Shown piece by piece: positions 26,600 through 35,853 of a stretch of DNA of 52,017 nucleotides (within the stretch, counting starts at the first letter, position 1; each line of letters opens with the position of its first letter). Source of the stretch: Anaerotignum lactatifermentans DSM 14214 (GTDB lineage: Bacteria; Bacillota; Clostridia; Lachnospirales; Anaerotignaceae). The notes under the pieces were generated by a model. That model searched no databases. It was given only the letters and a program-made list of their open reading frames with translations, and was not told the DNA's origin. Where the stretch lies: NCBI RefSeq assembly GCF_900142265.1, contig NZ_FRAH01000017.1, positions 1 through 52,017 on the forward strand, in the 5' to 3' direction. Both the position numbers and the translations under genes were made by a program.

Positions 26600-28279
26600 A
26601 TGGCAGAAGAAAAAACAATGGAAAACAGTGGTCTGGGTGCCACCGGTAACTTTATACATAACTATATCCAGGCAGACCTGGAAGGGGAACTGAATAAAAT
26701 TCATACCCGTTTCCCGCCGGAACCCAATGGCTATCTGCACATTGGTCACGCAAAATCCATTTGCCTGAACTTTGGTCTGGCAAAACTTTACGGCGGCAAA
26801 TGCAACCTGCGTTTTGACGACACCAACCCCACAAAAGAAGATGTGGAATATGTAGAAAGCATTCAGGAAGACGTAAAATGGCTGGGCTTCGACTGGGAAG
26901 ACAGACTGTACTACGCTTCTTCCTATTTCCAGAAATATTATGAAGTGGCAGTGAAACTCATCAAAGAAGGCAAAGCTTTCGTATGTGACCTGACAGCGGA
27001 AGAAATGCGTCAGTACAGAGGTACACTGAGCACACCCGGTAAAGAAAGCCCTTACCGCAATCGTAGTGTGGAAGAAAATCTGGACTTGTTTGAACGGATG
27101 AAAGCAGGGGAATTCCCTGACGGTTCTCATACACTGCGTGCGAAAATCGACATGGCTTCTCCCAACATCAACATGAGAGACCCTGTTCTTTATCGTATTT
27201 CCCATGCGGCACACCATACAACCGGTACAGAATGGTGCATCTACCCTATGTATGACTTTGCCCATCCTCTGGAAGATGCCATCGAAGGCATTACCCACTC
27301 CATTTGTACCATGGAATTTGAAGACCATCGTCCTCTGTACGACTGGGTAGTTAGAGAAGCTGGTTATACCGTAAATCCTCCCAGACAGATTGAATTTGCC
27401 CGTCTGGGTATGACAAATACTGTTATGAGTAAGAGAAAACTCCGTGCGCTGGTAGAAGACGGTCTGGTTGACGGCTGGGATGACCCTCGTATGCCCACCA
27501 TCAGCGGTCTGCGCCGCAGAGGTTATACACCTGAATCCATTCGTGATTTCTGCGAACGTATCGGTGTATCCAAAGCAAACAGCATGGTAGACAGCGGTCT
27601 GCTGGATTACTGTATCCGTGACGACCTGAAAGCAAAAGTGCCTGTTGTCATGGCAGTTCTGGACCCTCTGAAACTGGTTATCACAAACTATCCTGAAGAA
27701 CAGGTAGAAATGATGGAACTGGAAAACAACCCTGAAAATCCTGAACTGGGCACAAGACTGGCACCTTTCACAAGAGAACTGTATATCGAACGGGAAGACT
27801 TTATGGAAGAACCTGTGAAAAAATTCTTCCGTCTGGCTCCCGGCAAAGAAGTTCGTCTGAAAGGGGCTTACTTCGTAACATGCACCGATTTTGTCAAAGA
27901 CGAAAACGGCAATGTGGTAGAAGTACACTGCACATATGACCCTGAAACAAGAAGCGGCAGTGGTTTTGAAGGCAGAAAGGTCAAAGGTACCCTGCACTGG
28001 GTAAGCGCTTCCGACAACGTGAAGGCAACAGCAAGACTGTACGACTACATGATGCTGGATAACCCTGACGATCCCAGCGGCGAAATGATCATGAACCCCA
28101 ACTCTCTGGAAGTGAAGGAAAATGTAATCATTGAAAAATCCATCGCCGGTGCACAGAAAGGCCAGCGTTATCAGTTCATGCGTAACGGTTACTACATTGT
28201 AGATACCAAAGATACTACAGAAGATCATCTGGTATTCAACCGTATCGTGCCTCTGAAGAGCTCTTTCAAACTGAAATAA
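26600..28279 (+). CDS. glnS: Glutaminyl-tRNA synthetase
   Basis: 559 aa, the length of bacterial GlnRS. The class I signature is [16 protein letters not shown] (about 33-48) and the KMSKS-type loop is NTVMSKRKL. The body contains RFDDTNP and [21 protein letters not shown], and a C-terminal anticodon-binding beta-barrel follows. It charges tRNA-Gln directly. Most Firmicutes make Gln-tRNA through GatCAB, so a GlnRS here points to an old acquisition shared with some gut Clostridia (family knowledge). ATG 26600 follows TAGGAGG. Monocistronic. Confidence 0.96.
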   Translation: MAEEKTMENSGLGATGNFIHNYIQADLEGELNKIHTRFPPEPNGYLHIGHAKSICLNFGLAKLYGGKCNLRFDDTNPTKEDVEYVESIQEDVKWLGFDWEDRLYYASSYFQKYYEVAVKLIKEGKAFVCDLTAEEMRQYRGTLSTPGKESPYRNRSVEENLDLFERMKAGEFPDGSHTLRAKIDMASPNINMRDPVLYRISHAAHHTTGTEWCIYPMYDFAHPLEDAIEGITHSICTMEFEDHRPLYDWVVREAGYTVNPPRQIEFARLGMTNTVMSKRKLRALVEDGLVDGWDDPRMPTISGLRRRGYTPESIRDFCERIGVSKANSMVDSGLLDYCIRDDLKAKVPVVMAVLDPLKLVITNYPEEQVEMMELENNPENPELGTRLAPFTRELYIEREDFMEEPVKKFFRLAPGKEVRLKGAYFVTCTDFVKDENGNVVEVHCTYDPETRSGSGFEGRKVKGTLHWVSASDNVKATARLYDYMMLDNPDDPSGEMIMNPNSLEVKENVIIEKSIAGAQKGQRYQFMRNGYYIVDTKDTTEDHLVFNRIVPLKSSFKLK

Positions 28280-28289
28280 GATGATAGAC

Positions 28290-28326
28290 AAAGCGTGTGT
28301 GTCTGAAAAGACATACACGCTTTTTT
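28290..28326 (+). terminator. Terminator of glnS
   Basis: AAGCGTGTGTGTCT-GAAA-AGACATACACGCTT, followed by TTTTTATC. Confidence 0.92.
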
Positions 28327-28509
28327 ATCATGAGCAAGCAAAATATTTTTTGGTGAATGTACACTTTTGTATTGCAACAGTGGAAAAATAGGTGTATAGT
28401 TTTTGCATATGTATTCAAAATGGCGGGGGAACAGTGACAGTGTTTTTCTGGATAAAAAGAAGGAGGTACAAAGGAAAAGCAGGGAGAGTTCACAGAATTA
28501 CCAAAGAAG

Positions 28510-28560
28510 ATTATATATACAGAATATGGTATAAAATATACTGTATATTGTATATATAAT
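28510..28560. promoter_or_regulatory. 12-bp inverted repeat upstream of the BCCT gene
   Basis: ATTATATATACA (28510-28521) and TGTATATATAAT (28549-28560) are perfect inverted copies with a 27-nt spacer holding GGTATAAAATATAC. The site covers the likely promoter and ends 30 nt before the start codon, so it may be an operator. The rest of 28327-28509 is AT-rich without features. Confidence 0.5.
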
Positions 28561-28590
28561 GAAATTTTCATGATTCAGGAGGAGGTAAAT

Positions 28591-30172
28591 ATGTTTCAAC
28601 ACGCGAACAAAGCCCTCATCGCAGCGGCTTTTTTATTTTGGCAATTGTCATCATTCCTATTGTGCTGGTGCCGGAAGCCATGGTAGCAGCCATTGGACAG
28701 GTTTATAACTTCATTACAACAGATATGGCATGGCTGTATTTGCTCATCGGTTTTGGTATGGCAGTAGGTGCCATCGTGCTCCTGACGACGAAATTTGGGG
28801 ATATTCGTCTGGGGGACGGGATGCAAAGCCGCATTATAAAACATTTACTTGGATCGCTATGAACCTTTGCTCCGCGTTGGCAGCAGGTATCCTGATCTTT
28901 GGCATGTGTGAATGGATGTACTATGTAACAGGTACGCCTTTCGGCATCGAACCTTATTCCGTGCAGGTCTATGAATATGCTTCCGCTTACGGCATGTTCC
29001 ATTGGGGCTTTTCTGCATGGGCGTTTTATCTGGTGGCAGGGGTAGCCATCGGGTATCTGTACTGGAATAAAAAAATCGGCGATTTGCGTATTTCCGCCCT
29101 GTGCAGCAACCTCATCGGCGGTGACTCCAAAGGGAAAAAAGCCTTCCGCTGGGTGCTGGATGCCATCATGGTATTTTGTTATTTCATGGCAATGATGACC
29201 ACCGTCGGCATCGGTACACCTGTTATGGGGGAACTGGCAAGCAGCCTGCTGGTCATTGAAAACTCTTTTGCGCTGAAAATCGGCATCATCATCATTTTCT
29301 GTCTGTTCTTTACCCTTTCTACATCCAAAACCATTGCAAAAGGTATGGGACGCATCAGTGACTTCAACGTATGGCTGGCAATTGCCTTTTTCATTTTCGT
29401 ACTCATCGTTGGGGACACCAGCTTTATTCTGAATAATATCGTCATGGCAATCGGTACCAATATCCGTGAATTTGTCCGCATGAGCTTTAACTCTGATGCC
29501 ATTGCCCAGACAGGCTTTGTACAGAACTGGACCATTTTCTACTGGGCTTGGTATGTGGCACTGACATTTATGTGCGGTCTGTGGATTGCCAGAACTTCTT
29601 ACGGCAGAACATTCCGTGAAATCACCGTGGCAAACTGCATTTGGGCAGTATTGGCATGTTGGGTAACATTCGGTATTCTGGGTAACTATGGCATGGGTCA
29701 GGAACTGTTCCATGGCCAGAATTTCTCCGGCGTCATCAGCGAAGTAGGCAACAACGGCGTTACATTGCTGGTACTGCAGACCATGCCTTTGCCGAAACTT
29801 TGCATTTTCGTATTCATGATTCTGATTTTCTTCAATCTGGCAACTTCTGCCACAGCAAACGGCACTGCTTTGAGTATGTATACATCCAAAGGTCTGAAAG
29901 CCGATGAAGAACCCAATAGCTGGTACAAAACATTCTGGTGTGTACTGTTTATGATCATTCCTGTAGGCATTTTGCTGCTGGAACACAGCGTGGAAGGACT
30001 AAATGTGCTTAGTACCATTCAGTCCCTCATCACCATTTCCTCTCTGCCTGTGTTGGTAGCGCTGGTCGTATTGTTCTGGTCTTTCGGCAAAGTCCTGCGC
30101 AAAGATATTTCCGATGGCACTATCCGTCAGTATGTGGATAAGAGCAAAGAAAACAAATGGGGGAATGGCTGA
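28591..30172 (+). pseudogene. BCCT family transporter gene with two frameshifts
   Basis: Three reading frames together encode a near-complete betaine/carnitine/choline transporter of about 525 aa with around twelve membrane helices. The frame starts at ATG 28591 (after AGGAGG). It shifts at a T6 run (28629-28634) into the frame IVIIPIVLVPEAMVAAIG, then at a G5 run (28811-28815) into the long frame GGRDAKPHYKTF...WGNG. Both breaks fit loss of one base in a homopolymer. They could be real mutations, slippage-based switching, or assembly errors. The family moves quaternary ammonium or sulfonium compounds. The last codon overlaps the next gene by one base (TGATG), so the two are co-transcribed. 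Confidence 0.85.
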
Positions 30173-32253
30173 TGGAAGAAAAATATGTAAATGCTTCTAT
30201 CGCATGGACACAGCAGTTTTGCCGTATCAACAGCTTTTTGGGTGCAGGCAAACGGGAAGCGGTGTTTCTGGCAGGAAAAATACTGAAAGAATCCTGTGAC
30301 GCGAATGTCACTGTTTATGATGCTGATACAGAAGAACCTTATATCATCGCGGCGAAAACATGCGAAAATCCAAAATTCCAGCTTTTGCTGGAAGGTCATC
30401 TGGATGTGGTTTCTCCCGAAGGCATGGAACATCCTTTTGACGCGGAGATCAAAGACGGCATTTTGTATGGTCGTGGCTCCGTGGATATGAAAGGCGGCTG
30501 CGGTTCCATGCTGGCGGCATTTGTGAATGCTTGCCAGAAACCCCTGGAAGGAGATTTGTACCTGATGTTTTCCACAGACGAGGAATACGCTGGGGAAGAA
30601 ATCAAAAAAGCTTTGGAAAAGGATTATCTGCCGAAAGTGGATTTTGCCCTGATTGCGGAACCGACTGGTGGAACCATGGCAACAGCACACAAAGGGGAAG
30701 CATGGATTGATGTGGAATTTTTCGGTAAAAGCGCCCATTCCAGCATGCCTCACATGGGGAAAAACGCCATTTATATGGCAACAGCATTTTTGCAGAAATT
30801 ACAGGCATATCTGCCGGAATTGGAACAAATGGCACATCCCCTTTATGGTGCACCTACCATGAGCGTAGGTGTCATGGAAGGCGGCAGCACTCCTAATGTG
30901 GTGCCCCCTTACGCAAAAATGACCATTGACCTGCGGTATCTGCCGGGACAGAAATCAGAACTGTTTTTGCAGAAATTGCAGGAACTGGCTGCGGCATGTA
31001 AGGTAGAAGACCCTGACTTTTCCGTGAAAATTACCAAGACCGGCGAATGGAACGATGTCTGCACAGACAGAGAAGGCGCGATTTTCCTGCGTATCTGGCA
31101 GGCGGCTTCCAAAGCATTGGGAAAAGATGTGGAACTGACTGTTATGACTGGCTGGGGCGAAGGCGGTTTCATGAACCTCTACGGCATCCCTGTGGTATAC
31201 TTTGGTCCCGGGGAAAATGGCATGTCCCATCGTCCCGAAGAACAGATTCATGTGGATGAAATCAAAAAAGTGGCATTGGCTTATGAACAGATCATCAACG
31301 AGGTGTGTGGCATGAAACGAAATACATTGGAAGAAGTTTTGAAACAGACAGGTATTATGATGGCAGATGGCGCCATGGCAACAGAACTGGAACGGATGGG
31401 CTGCGACCTGAACGACTCTCTTTGGAGCGCAAAGGTACTGGCAGAACAGCCGGAACTCATCGGAAAAGTACACCGCAGCTATTTTGAAGCAGGCGCAGAC
31501 TGCGGTATCACTGCAAGCTATCAGGCAACCATCGACGGTTTCTGCAAACGCGGTTATACAGAAGCGGAAGCGGAAGAACTCATCCGCCGTTCTGTGGACA
31601 TCATGGTGAAGGAAAGAGAAGATTGGTGGCAGGCAGAAGGCAAAGACGCTGGCAGAGCTTATCCTCTGGTATGCGCTTCCGTTGGACCTTATGGGGCATA
31701 TCTGGCTGATGGCTCCGAATACCACGGCAATTATGGCGTTTCAAAAGAAGATTTGCGCAACTTCCATAAACGTCGTATGGAACTGTTGTGGGATGCAGGG
31801 GCTGACCTTTTCGCAGTGGAAACCATTCCTTGTCTGGATGAAGCACTTGTGGCAGCGGAACTGACACAGGAAATGAACGCGGCATGCTGGATCAGCTTCA
31901 GCTGCAAAAATGAAACAGAAATCAGCGACGGCACAAAGATTGCAGACTGTGCAAAAGCGCTGGAAGCCTTTGAATGTGTAAAAGCCATCGGCATCAACTG
32001 CACAGCCCCTCATTTTGTGGCAAGCCTCATCAAAGAAATCAAAAACAACAGCACAAAACCCATCATCGTATACCCCAACAGCGGTGAAGAATACGACCCT
32101 GTTACAAAAACATGGCATGGCAATAAAGATGGTAAATGCTACTGTGATTTTGCGGCAGAATGGATTGCTGCTGGTGCGAAAATCGTTGGCGGCTGCTGCC
32201 GTACCACACCGGATAATATCCGGGAAGTGGCAGAATTGGCAAGAAAGAAATAA
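30172..32253 (+). CDS. Fusion: M20 metallo-hydrolase plus homocysteine S-methyltransferase
   Basis: 693 aa. Residues 1-380 are an M20 (ArgE/DapE-like) hydrolase: H76 and D78 in LEGHLDVV, D105 in GRGSVDMKGG, E137/E138 in STDEEYAGEE, and a metal histidine in GMSHRPEE. Residues 381-693 are a complete homocysteine S-methyltransferase (PF02574 type) starting MKRNTLEEVLKQTGIMMADGAMATELE. Its zinc cysteines are C610 (GINCTAPH) and C675-C676 (GGCCRTTP). The halves are normally separate proteins. At the joint an internal ATG (31312) has GAGGTG 8 nt upstream, so a free methyltransferase may also be made. With the BCCT transporter upstream, uptake and demethylation of a betaine- or S-methylmethionine-like compound is a reasonable inference. 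Confidence 0.88.
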   Translation: MEEKYVNASIAWTQQFCRINSFLGAGKREAVFLAGKILKESCDANVTVYDADTEEPYIIAAKTCENPKFQLLLEGHLDVVSPEGMEHPFDAEIKDGILYGRGSVDMKGGCGSMLAAFVNACQKPLEGDLYLMFSTDEEYAGEEIKKALEKDYLPKVDFALIAEPTGGTMATAHKGEAWIDVEFFGKSAHSSMPHMGKNAIYMATAFLQKLQAYLPELEQMAHPLYGAPTMSVGVMEGGSTPNVVPPYAKMTIDLRYLPGQKSELFLQKLQELAAACKVEDPDFSVKITKTGEWNDVCTDREGAIFLRIWQAASKALGKDVELTVMTGWGEGGFMNLYGIPVVYFGPGENGMSHRPEEQIHVDEIKKVALAYEQIINEVCGMKRNTLEEVLKQTGIMMADGAMATELERMGCDLNDSLWSAKVLAEQPELIGKVHRSYFEAGADCGITASYQATIDGFCKRGYTEAEAEELIRRSVDIMVKEREDWWQAEGKDAGRAYPLVCASVGPYGAYLADGSEYHGNYGVSKEDLRNFHKRRMELLWDAGADLFAVETIPCLDEALVAAELTQEMNAACWISFSCKNETEISDGTKIADCAKALEAFECVKAIGINCTAPHFVASLIKEIKNNSTKPIIVYPNSGEEYDPVTKTWHGNKDGKCYCDFAAEWIAAGAKIVGGCCRTTPDNIREVAELARKK

Positions 32254-32300
32254 GTTTGGATTGCCAGAAAGTAAAAGACAGAGAACTGTAAGCAAATTCC

Positions 32301-32441
32301 ACTTAAGAAAACATGAAACTTCCTTTTTCTTGATTTTTTAAGGAAAATTACGACGGCTGTCTACGGAAGGAAACATACGAAAAAACAGGAAAGCTGAAAT
32401 CTTCTATTATGATAAGGATTTCAGCTTTCTTTGTTTTCTTA
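32301..32441. repeat. Dispersed intergenic repeat, copy C
   Basis: ACTTAAGAAAACATG, then TTTTTCTTGATTTTTTAAGG, CGACGGCTGTC, and the hairpin GAAAGCTGAAATC...GATTTCAGCTTTC (32389-32429) followed by TTTGTTTTCTT. The hairpin with its T-rich tail should terminate the upstream fusion-gene transcript. Nothing else is seen between 32254 and 32470. Confidence 0.75.
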
Positions 32442-32478
32442 TGAAGATATCCCTTACGCATTTTTCTGTCTTTTTTTG

Positions 32479-32507
32479 TTGACATAAATATTAAAGAAAA
32501 ATTAAAA
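32479..32507 (+). promoter_or_regulatory. Promoter of the efflux operon
   Basis: TTGACA (32479-32484), 17 nt, TTAAAA (32502-32507). The -10 is weak. It lies about 80 nt before the adaptor start, with an AAGAGGAGG ribosome site. Confidence 0.5.
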
Positions 32508-32587
32508 AAGTCTGCCGTGCATCTTCCAATTTACTGTTTATAATGGGCACCAGAATATGTGAACGTATGTAAGAGGAGGAAAGCACC

Positions 32588-33808
32588 ATGACAAAGAAAA
32601 AGAAGATGATCATAGCAGCTGTAGCCGTTGTTTTGATTGCCGGCGGGTTGAAAGTGGCTTTGGGCAGCAGACAGACAGAACCTACAGGAACACCTGTGAC
32701 AACAGGAACAGTAGTGCGTCAGGATCTGGAAGAAGTTCTGAAGCAGAAAGCAACGCTGGAAGGCACAGAAAGCGCGGAAGTGGCTTCCAAACTCCATTAT
32801 GAAGTCAAGCAGGTACTGGTAAAAGAAGGAGATAAAGTCACAAAAGGTCAGCTTTTGGCAGTGCTGGACAGCGGCGATATTCAGGACCAGATTGCCCAGA
32901 CAAAAGGTGACATCCAGCTTCTGGAATATCAGCAGCAGGAAACACTGGCAGAGCGTCAGCGCCAGATTGACAACGCTTTGATGGAAAAAGAAAATGCGGC
33001 AAAAGATTATAAAGACAAACAGGACCTCTTTGCCATTGGTGCAGCCAGTCAGGCAGAAGTGGATGCGGCAAAAGATGCGCTGGATAAAGCACAGAGAGCC
33101 TTGGACGACATTCCCAATGAAAATGGAAAGGCTGTTCTGACTTCCTCTGAAAAACAGACAAAGGCAAATGCCCAGCAGAAAGCCAGCATCCAGTCCTCTA
33201 CCCTCAGCGACTGCCAGATTCGCAGTGCCATCAGCGGCACCGTTACCAGAGTGAATACAACAGTTGGCCGTTTTGCCGATGAATCCGAGGATAACAAGCC
33301 TATGTTTGTCATTGAAAATCTGGAAACTTTGCAGATGAAAGTCCTTGTGAGCGAAAATGACATTGACCGTGTGCAGGTAGGGCAGGAAGTGGAAATCTCC
33401 GCCGATGTACTGGGCAAAGAAACCGTACAGGGTGTGGTAGAACGGATTTCTCCCACAGGGGAAGCGAAAAGCTCCACATCTTCCGAAAGAGTCATTCCCG
33501 TTTACATCAAAGTAAAAGAAGAAAATGAAAAACTCATTGCTGGCATCAACGCCAACGCTACCATCAAAATCGCTTCTGCAAAAGATGCACTGGTGGTTCC
33601 TCTGGAAGCTTTGGCAGAACTGGAAGATGGCACCACAGCCGTTTATACCGTAACAGATGCAGGAACCGTACATATTGTGCCTGTTACACTGGGTCTGGAA
33701 ACAGATTTGCAGGCAGAAATCAAGTCTGACGAAATCAAAGAAGGACAGACGATCATTCTCAATCCCGGTGCAGCCATGACAGAAGGTATGGCAGTAACGG
33801 TACAGTAG
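32588..33808 (+). CDS. HlyD/MacA-type efflux adaptor protein
   Basis: 406 aa. One N-terminal membrane helix (about 6-25) without a lipobox is followed by a lipoyl-like half (VKEGDKVTKGQLLAVLD), a coiled-coil hairpin (about 100-205; DIQLLEYQQQETLAERQRQ) and a second half with ISGTVTRVNTTVGRF, then beta-barrel and membrane-proximal domains. In Gram-positives such adaptors work with a MacB-like ABC transporter, here encoded directly downstream. Substrates may be peptides or antibiotics; not predictable. Confidence 0.9.
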   Translation: MTKKKKMIIAAVAVVLIAGGLKVALGSRQTEPTGTPVTTGTVVRQDLEEVLKQKATLEGTESAEVASKLHYEVKQVLVKEGDKVTKGQLLAVLDSGDIQDQIAQTKGDIQLLEYQQQETLAERQRQIDNALMEKENAAKDYKDKQDLFAIGAASQAEVDAAKDALDKAQRALDDIPNENGKAVLTSSEKQTKANAQQKASIQSSTLSDCQIRSAISGTVTRVNTTVGRFADESEDNKPMFVIENLETLQMKVLVSENDIDRVQVGQEVEISADVLGKETVQGVVERISPTGEAKSSTSSERVIPVYIKVKEENEKLIAGINANATIKIASAKDALVVPLEALAELEDGTTAVYTVTDAGTVHIVPVTLGLETDLQAEIKSDEIKEGQTIILNPGAAMTEGMAVTVQ

Positions 33809-33820
33809 GGGTGATGCCAT

Positions 33821-34519
33821 ATGAAAGAAATCATCAAAATTGAAAATTTGAATAAAACATATGATACCGGTGCCATTCAGGTCCATGCCCTGCGAGGGAT
33901 CAACCTGACCATCCATGAAGGGGAATATGTAGCCATCATGGGGCAGTCCGGTTCTGGGAAATCCACATTGATGAATATTCTGGGATGTATGGACAGACAG
34001 TTTTCCGGCACTTATGAACTGGACGGCATCAGCATTGCCCAGCAGAGCGAAAACCAGCTTTCTGCCATCCGCAACCAGAAAATCGGCTTCGTTTTTCAGG
34101 CATTCCAGCTCATTCCCAGAACTTCTGCATTAAAAAATGTAGAAATCCCCATGATTTACGCGGGTATGAAGGCAGACGCAAGAAAAGCGAAAGCTGCTGC
34201 CCTGTTGGAAAAGGTAGGCCTGGGACAGCGTATCCATCATATGCCAAATGAACTTTCCGGCGGTCAGAAACAGCGTGTTGCCATCGCAAGGGCATTGGCA
34301 AATGACCCTGCCATCATTCTGGCAGACGAACCTACCGGGAATCTGGATACAAAGGCGTCTTATGAAATCATGGAGTTTTTCACCAATCTGAATAAAGAAG
34401 GGGCGACCGTAGTGGTCGTTACCCATGAAGAAGAAATCGCTGCTTATACAGACCGTATCATCCGGTTCCAGGATGGGCAGATCATCAGTGACAAAAAGGT
34501 GGTGAAGGGCTCATGTTGA
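33821..34519 (+). CDS. ABC transporter ATPase, MacB/LolD type
   Basis: 232 aa. Walker A GQSGSGKST, the Q-loop in FVFQAFQLIPRTSALKNV, signature LSGGQKQRVAIARAL, Walker B IILADEPTGNLD and H-loop VTHEEE. The DEPTGNLDTK ending is typical of the MacB/LolD/FtsE group. It overlaps the permease start by 7 bp (ATGTTGA), so the two are coupled. It energises the MacB-like permease. Confidence 0.95.
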   Translation: MKEIIKIENLNKTYDTGAIQVHALRGINLTIHEGEYVAIMGQSGSGKSTLMNILGCMDRQFSGTYELDGISIAQQSENQLSAIRNQKIGFVFQAFQLIPRTSALKNVEIPMIYAGMKADARKAKAAALLEKVGLGQRIHHMPNELSGGQKQRVAIARALANDPAIILADEPTGNLDTKASYEIMEFFTNLNKEGATVVVVTHEEEIAAYTDRIIRFQDGQIISDKKVVKGSC

Positions 34520-35721
34520 TTTTTGAAAATATCCGTTTGGCGCTTTCCTCCATTCGTGCCAATAAAATGCGCTCTTTTCTGACTATGCTGGGTATGATCA
34601 TCGGCATCAGCTCCGTCATTGCCATTGTTTCCCTGGGGGATACCATGCGGAGTGTTGTGGCAAATGAATACAAGAATGTAGGTCTGGGGCTGGCATATAT
34701 GTATATCAATCCTCCAGATGACACCTATGGAGATAATACATATTTCACCACCGCAGACGCGGAAAAACTCAAAGAAGCCATGGGCGATGATCTGGCTTAT
34801 GTGGGCTTCAATCAGAGTCTGCGAAAGGACATGACTGTTGGCAGAAGAACAAAAACACTGTATGTAAGCGGTCTGGCGGAAAATCCCACAGCTATGAAAA
34901 ATCTGAAGATTATTTACGGCAGAATGCTCAGCGATAAAGATTTTCAGGAAAAGCGCCATCACATCGTTTTGCAGAAAGAAACAGCAGAAGGATTTTTCGG
35001 AGATGCCAATGCTGTTGGGAAAACCGTCAAAGTGAAGCTCAATGAAGATCAGGAAGAATTTCTGGTAGTAGGTGTATATGAAAATCAGGATTCCGCATTG
35101 ATGAAGGCTTTGCAGGGGGGCAGCATGGAGTTTGCCTATATTCCCGAAAGCCTTATGGTGACAGAAGATTCCTACAACTGGTCTCTTTATTTCGTGGTAT
35201 CTGATGTGAATCAGATGGATAGTATGAAATCTCGTGTGACAGCTTATATGGCGCGCATGAAGAATTTACAACCGGAATATATCGTCATGAGTTCCGCTTC
35301 TGAAGAAATGGGCATGATTGACAGCATGCTGGGTTCCCTGTCCGCAGTGGTGGGTGCCATTGCAGCCATTTCCTTGGTGGTAGGCGGTATTGGTATCATG
35401 AATATCATGCTGGTATCCGTTACAGAACGTACCCGTGAAATCGGTATCCGAAAAGCCCTTGGTGCAAGAACAAGAGATATCCTTACCCAGTTCTTGATCG
35501 AGGCTGCCATGATTTCTGCCGCAGGTGGGCTCATTGGTACCATCCTTGGCATATCGGTGGTTGCCATTGGCGGTATGCTTTTTGGCATTACAACGGTGGT
35601 GAAACCACAGGTGATTGTCATTGCAGTGGCATTCTCCGCCATGGTTGGTTTGGGATTTGGGCTGTATCCTGCACGAAAGGCAGCCAAAGCAGACCCTGTT
35701 ATCGCTCTGCGTTATGAATAA
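34513..35721 (+). CDS. MacB-like ABC transporter permease
   Basis: 402 aa. An N-terminal membrane helix in MLGMIIGISSVIAIVSLG precedes a large extracellular domain (about 50-265) and three C-terminal helices with GGIGIMNIMLVSVTERTREIGIRKALGA, the FtsX/MacB hallmark. It ends with YPARKAAKADPVIALRYE. It acts as a mechanotransmission-type exporter with the ATPase and adaptor upstream. It is the last gene of the three-gene set, followed by a terminator. Confidence 0.95.
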   Translation: MLIFENIRLALSSIRANKMRSFLTMLGMIIGISSVIAIVSLGDTMRSVVANEYKNVGLGLAYMYINPPDDTYGDNTYFTTADAEKLKEAMGDDLAYVGFNQSLRKDMTVGRRTKTLYVSGLAENPTAMKNLKIIYGRMLSDKDFQEKRHHIVLQKETAEGFFGDANAVGKTVKVKLNEDQEEFLVVGVYENQDSALMKALQGGSMEFAYIPESLMVTEDSYNWSLYFVVSDVNQMDSMKSRVTAYMARMKNLQPEYIVMSSASEEMGMIDSMLGSLSAVVGAIAAISLVVGGIGIMNIMLVSVTERTREIGIRKALGARTRDILTQFLIEAAMISAAGGLIGTILGISVVAIGGMLFGITTVVKPQVIVIAVAFSAMVGLGFGLYPARKAAKADPVIALRYE

Positions 35722-35742
35722 AAAAATGTAACAAATTGATAG

Positions 35743-35788
35743 AAAAGGTGTAAAACATGGAAAAATTTCATGGGTTACACCTTTTTTT
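35743..35788 (+). terminator. Terminator of the efflux operon
   Basis: AAAAGGTGTAA/TTACACCTTTT with an inner CATG/CATG pairing and a T7 run. Confidence 0.9.
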
Positions 35789-35812
35789 GTGTTGATTTTC
35801 CTGCGAGTATGG

Positions 35813-35818
35813 TATAAT
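35813..35818 (+). promoter_or_regulatory. Extended -10 promoter of dnaE
   Basis: TGG-TATAAT with a weak TTGATT-like box upstream at 15 nt spacing. It should drive dnaE-mtrB-pfkA-pyk. Confidence 0.55.
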
Positions 35819-35853
35819 ACCTAGATGATAAATACGGAAGGGGGCTATTTTAT

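Noticed and set aside
26546-28318. 590-codon open frame antisense to glnS
   Set aside because: Mirror of a real, well-conserved synthetase; composition is Phe/Cys/His-rich and without family motifs.
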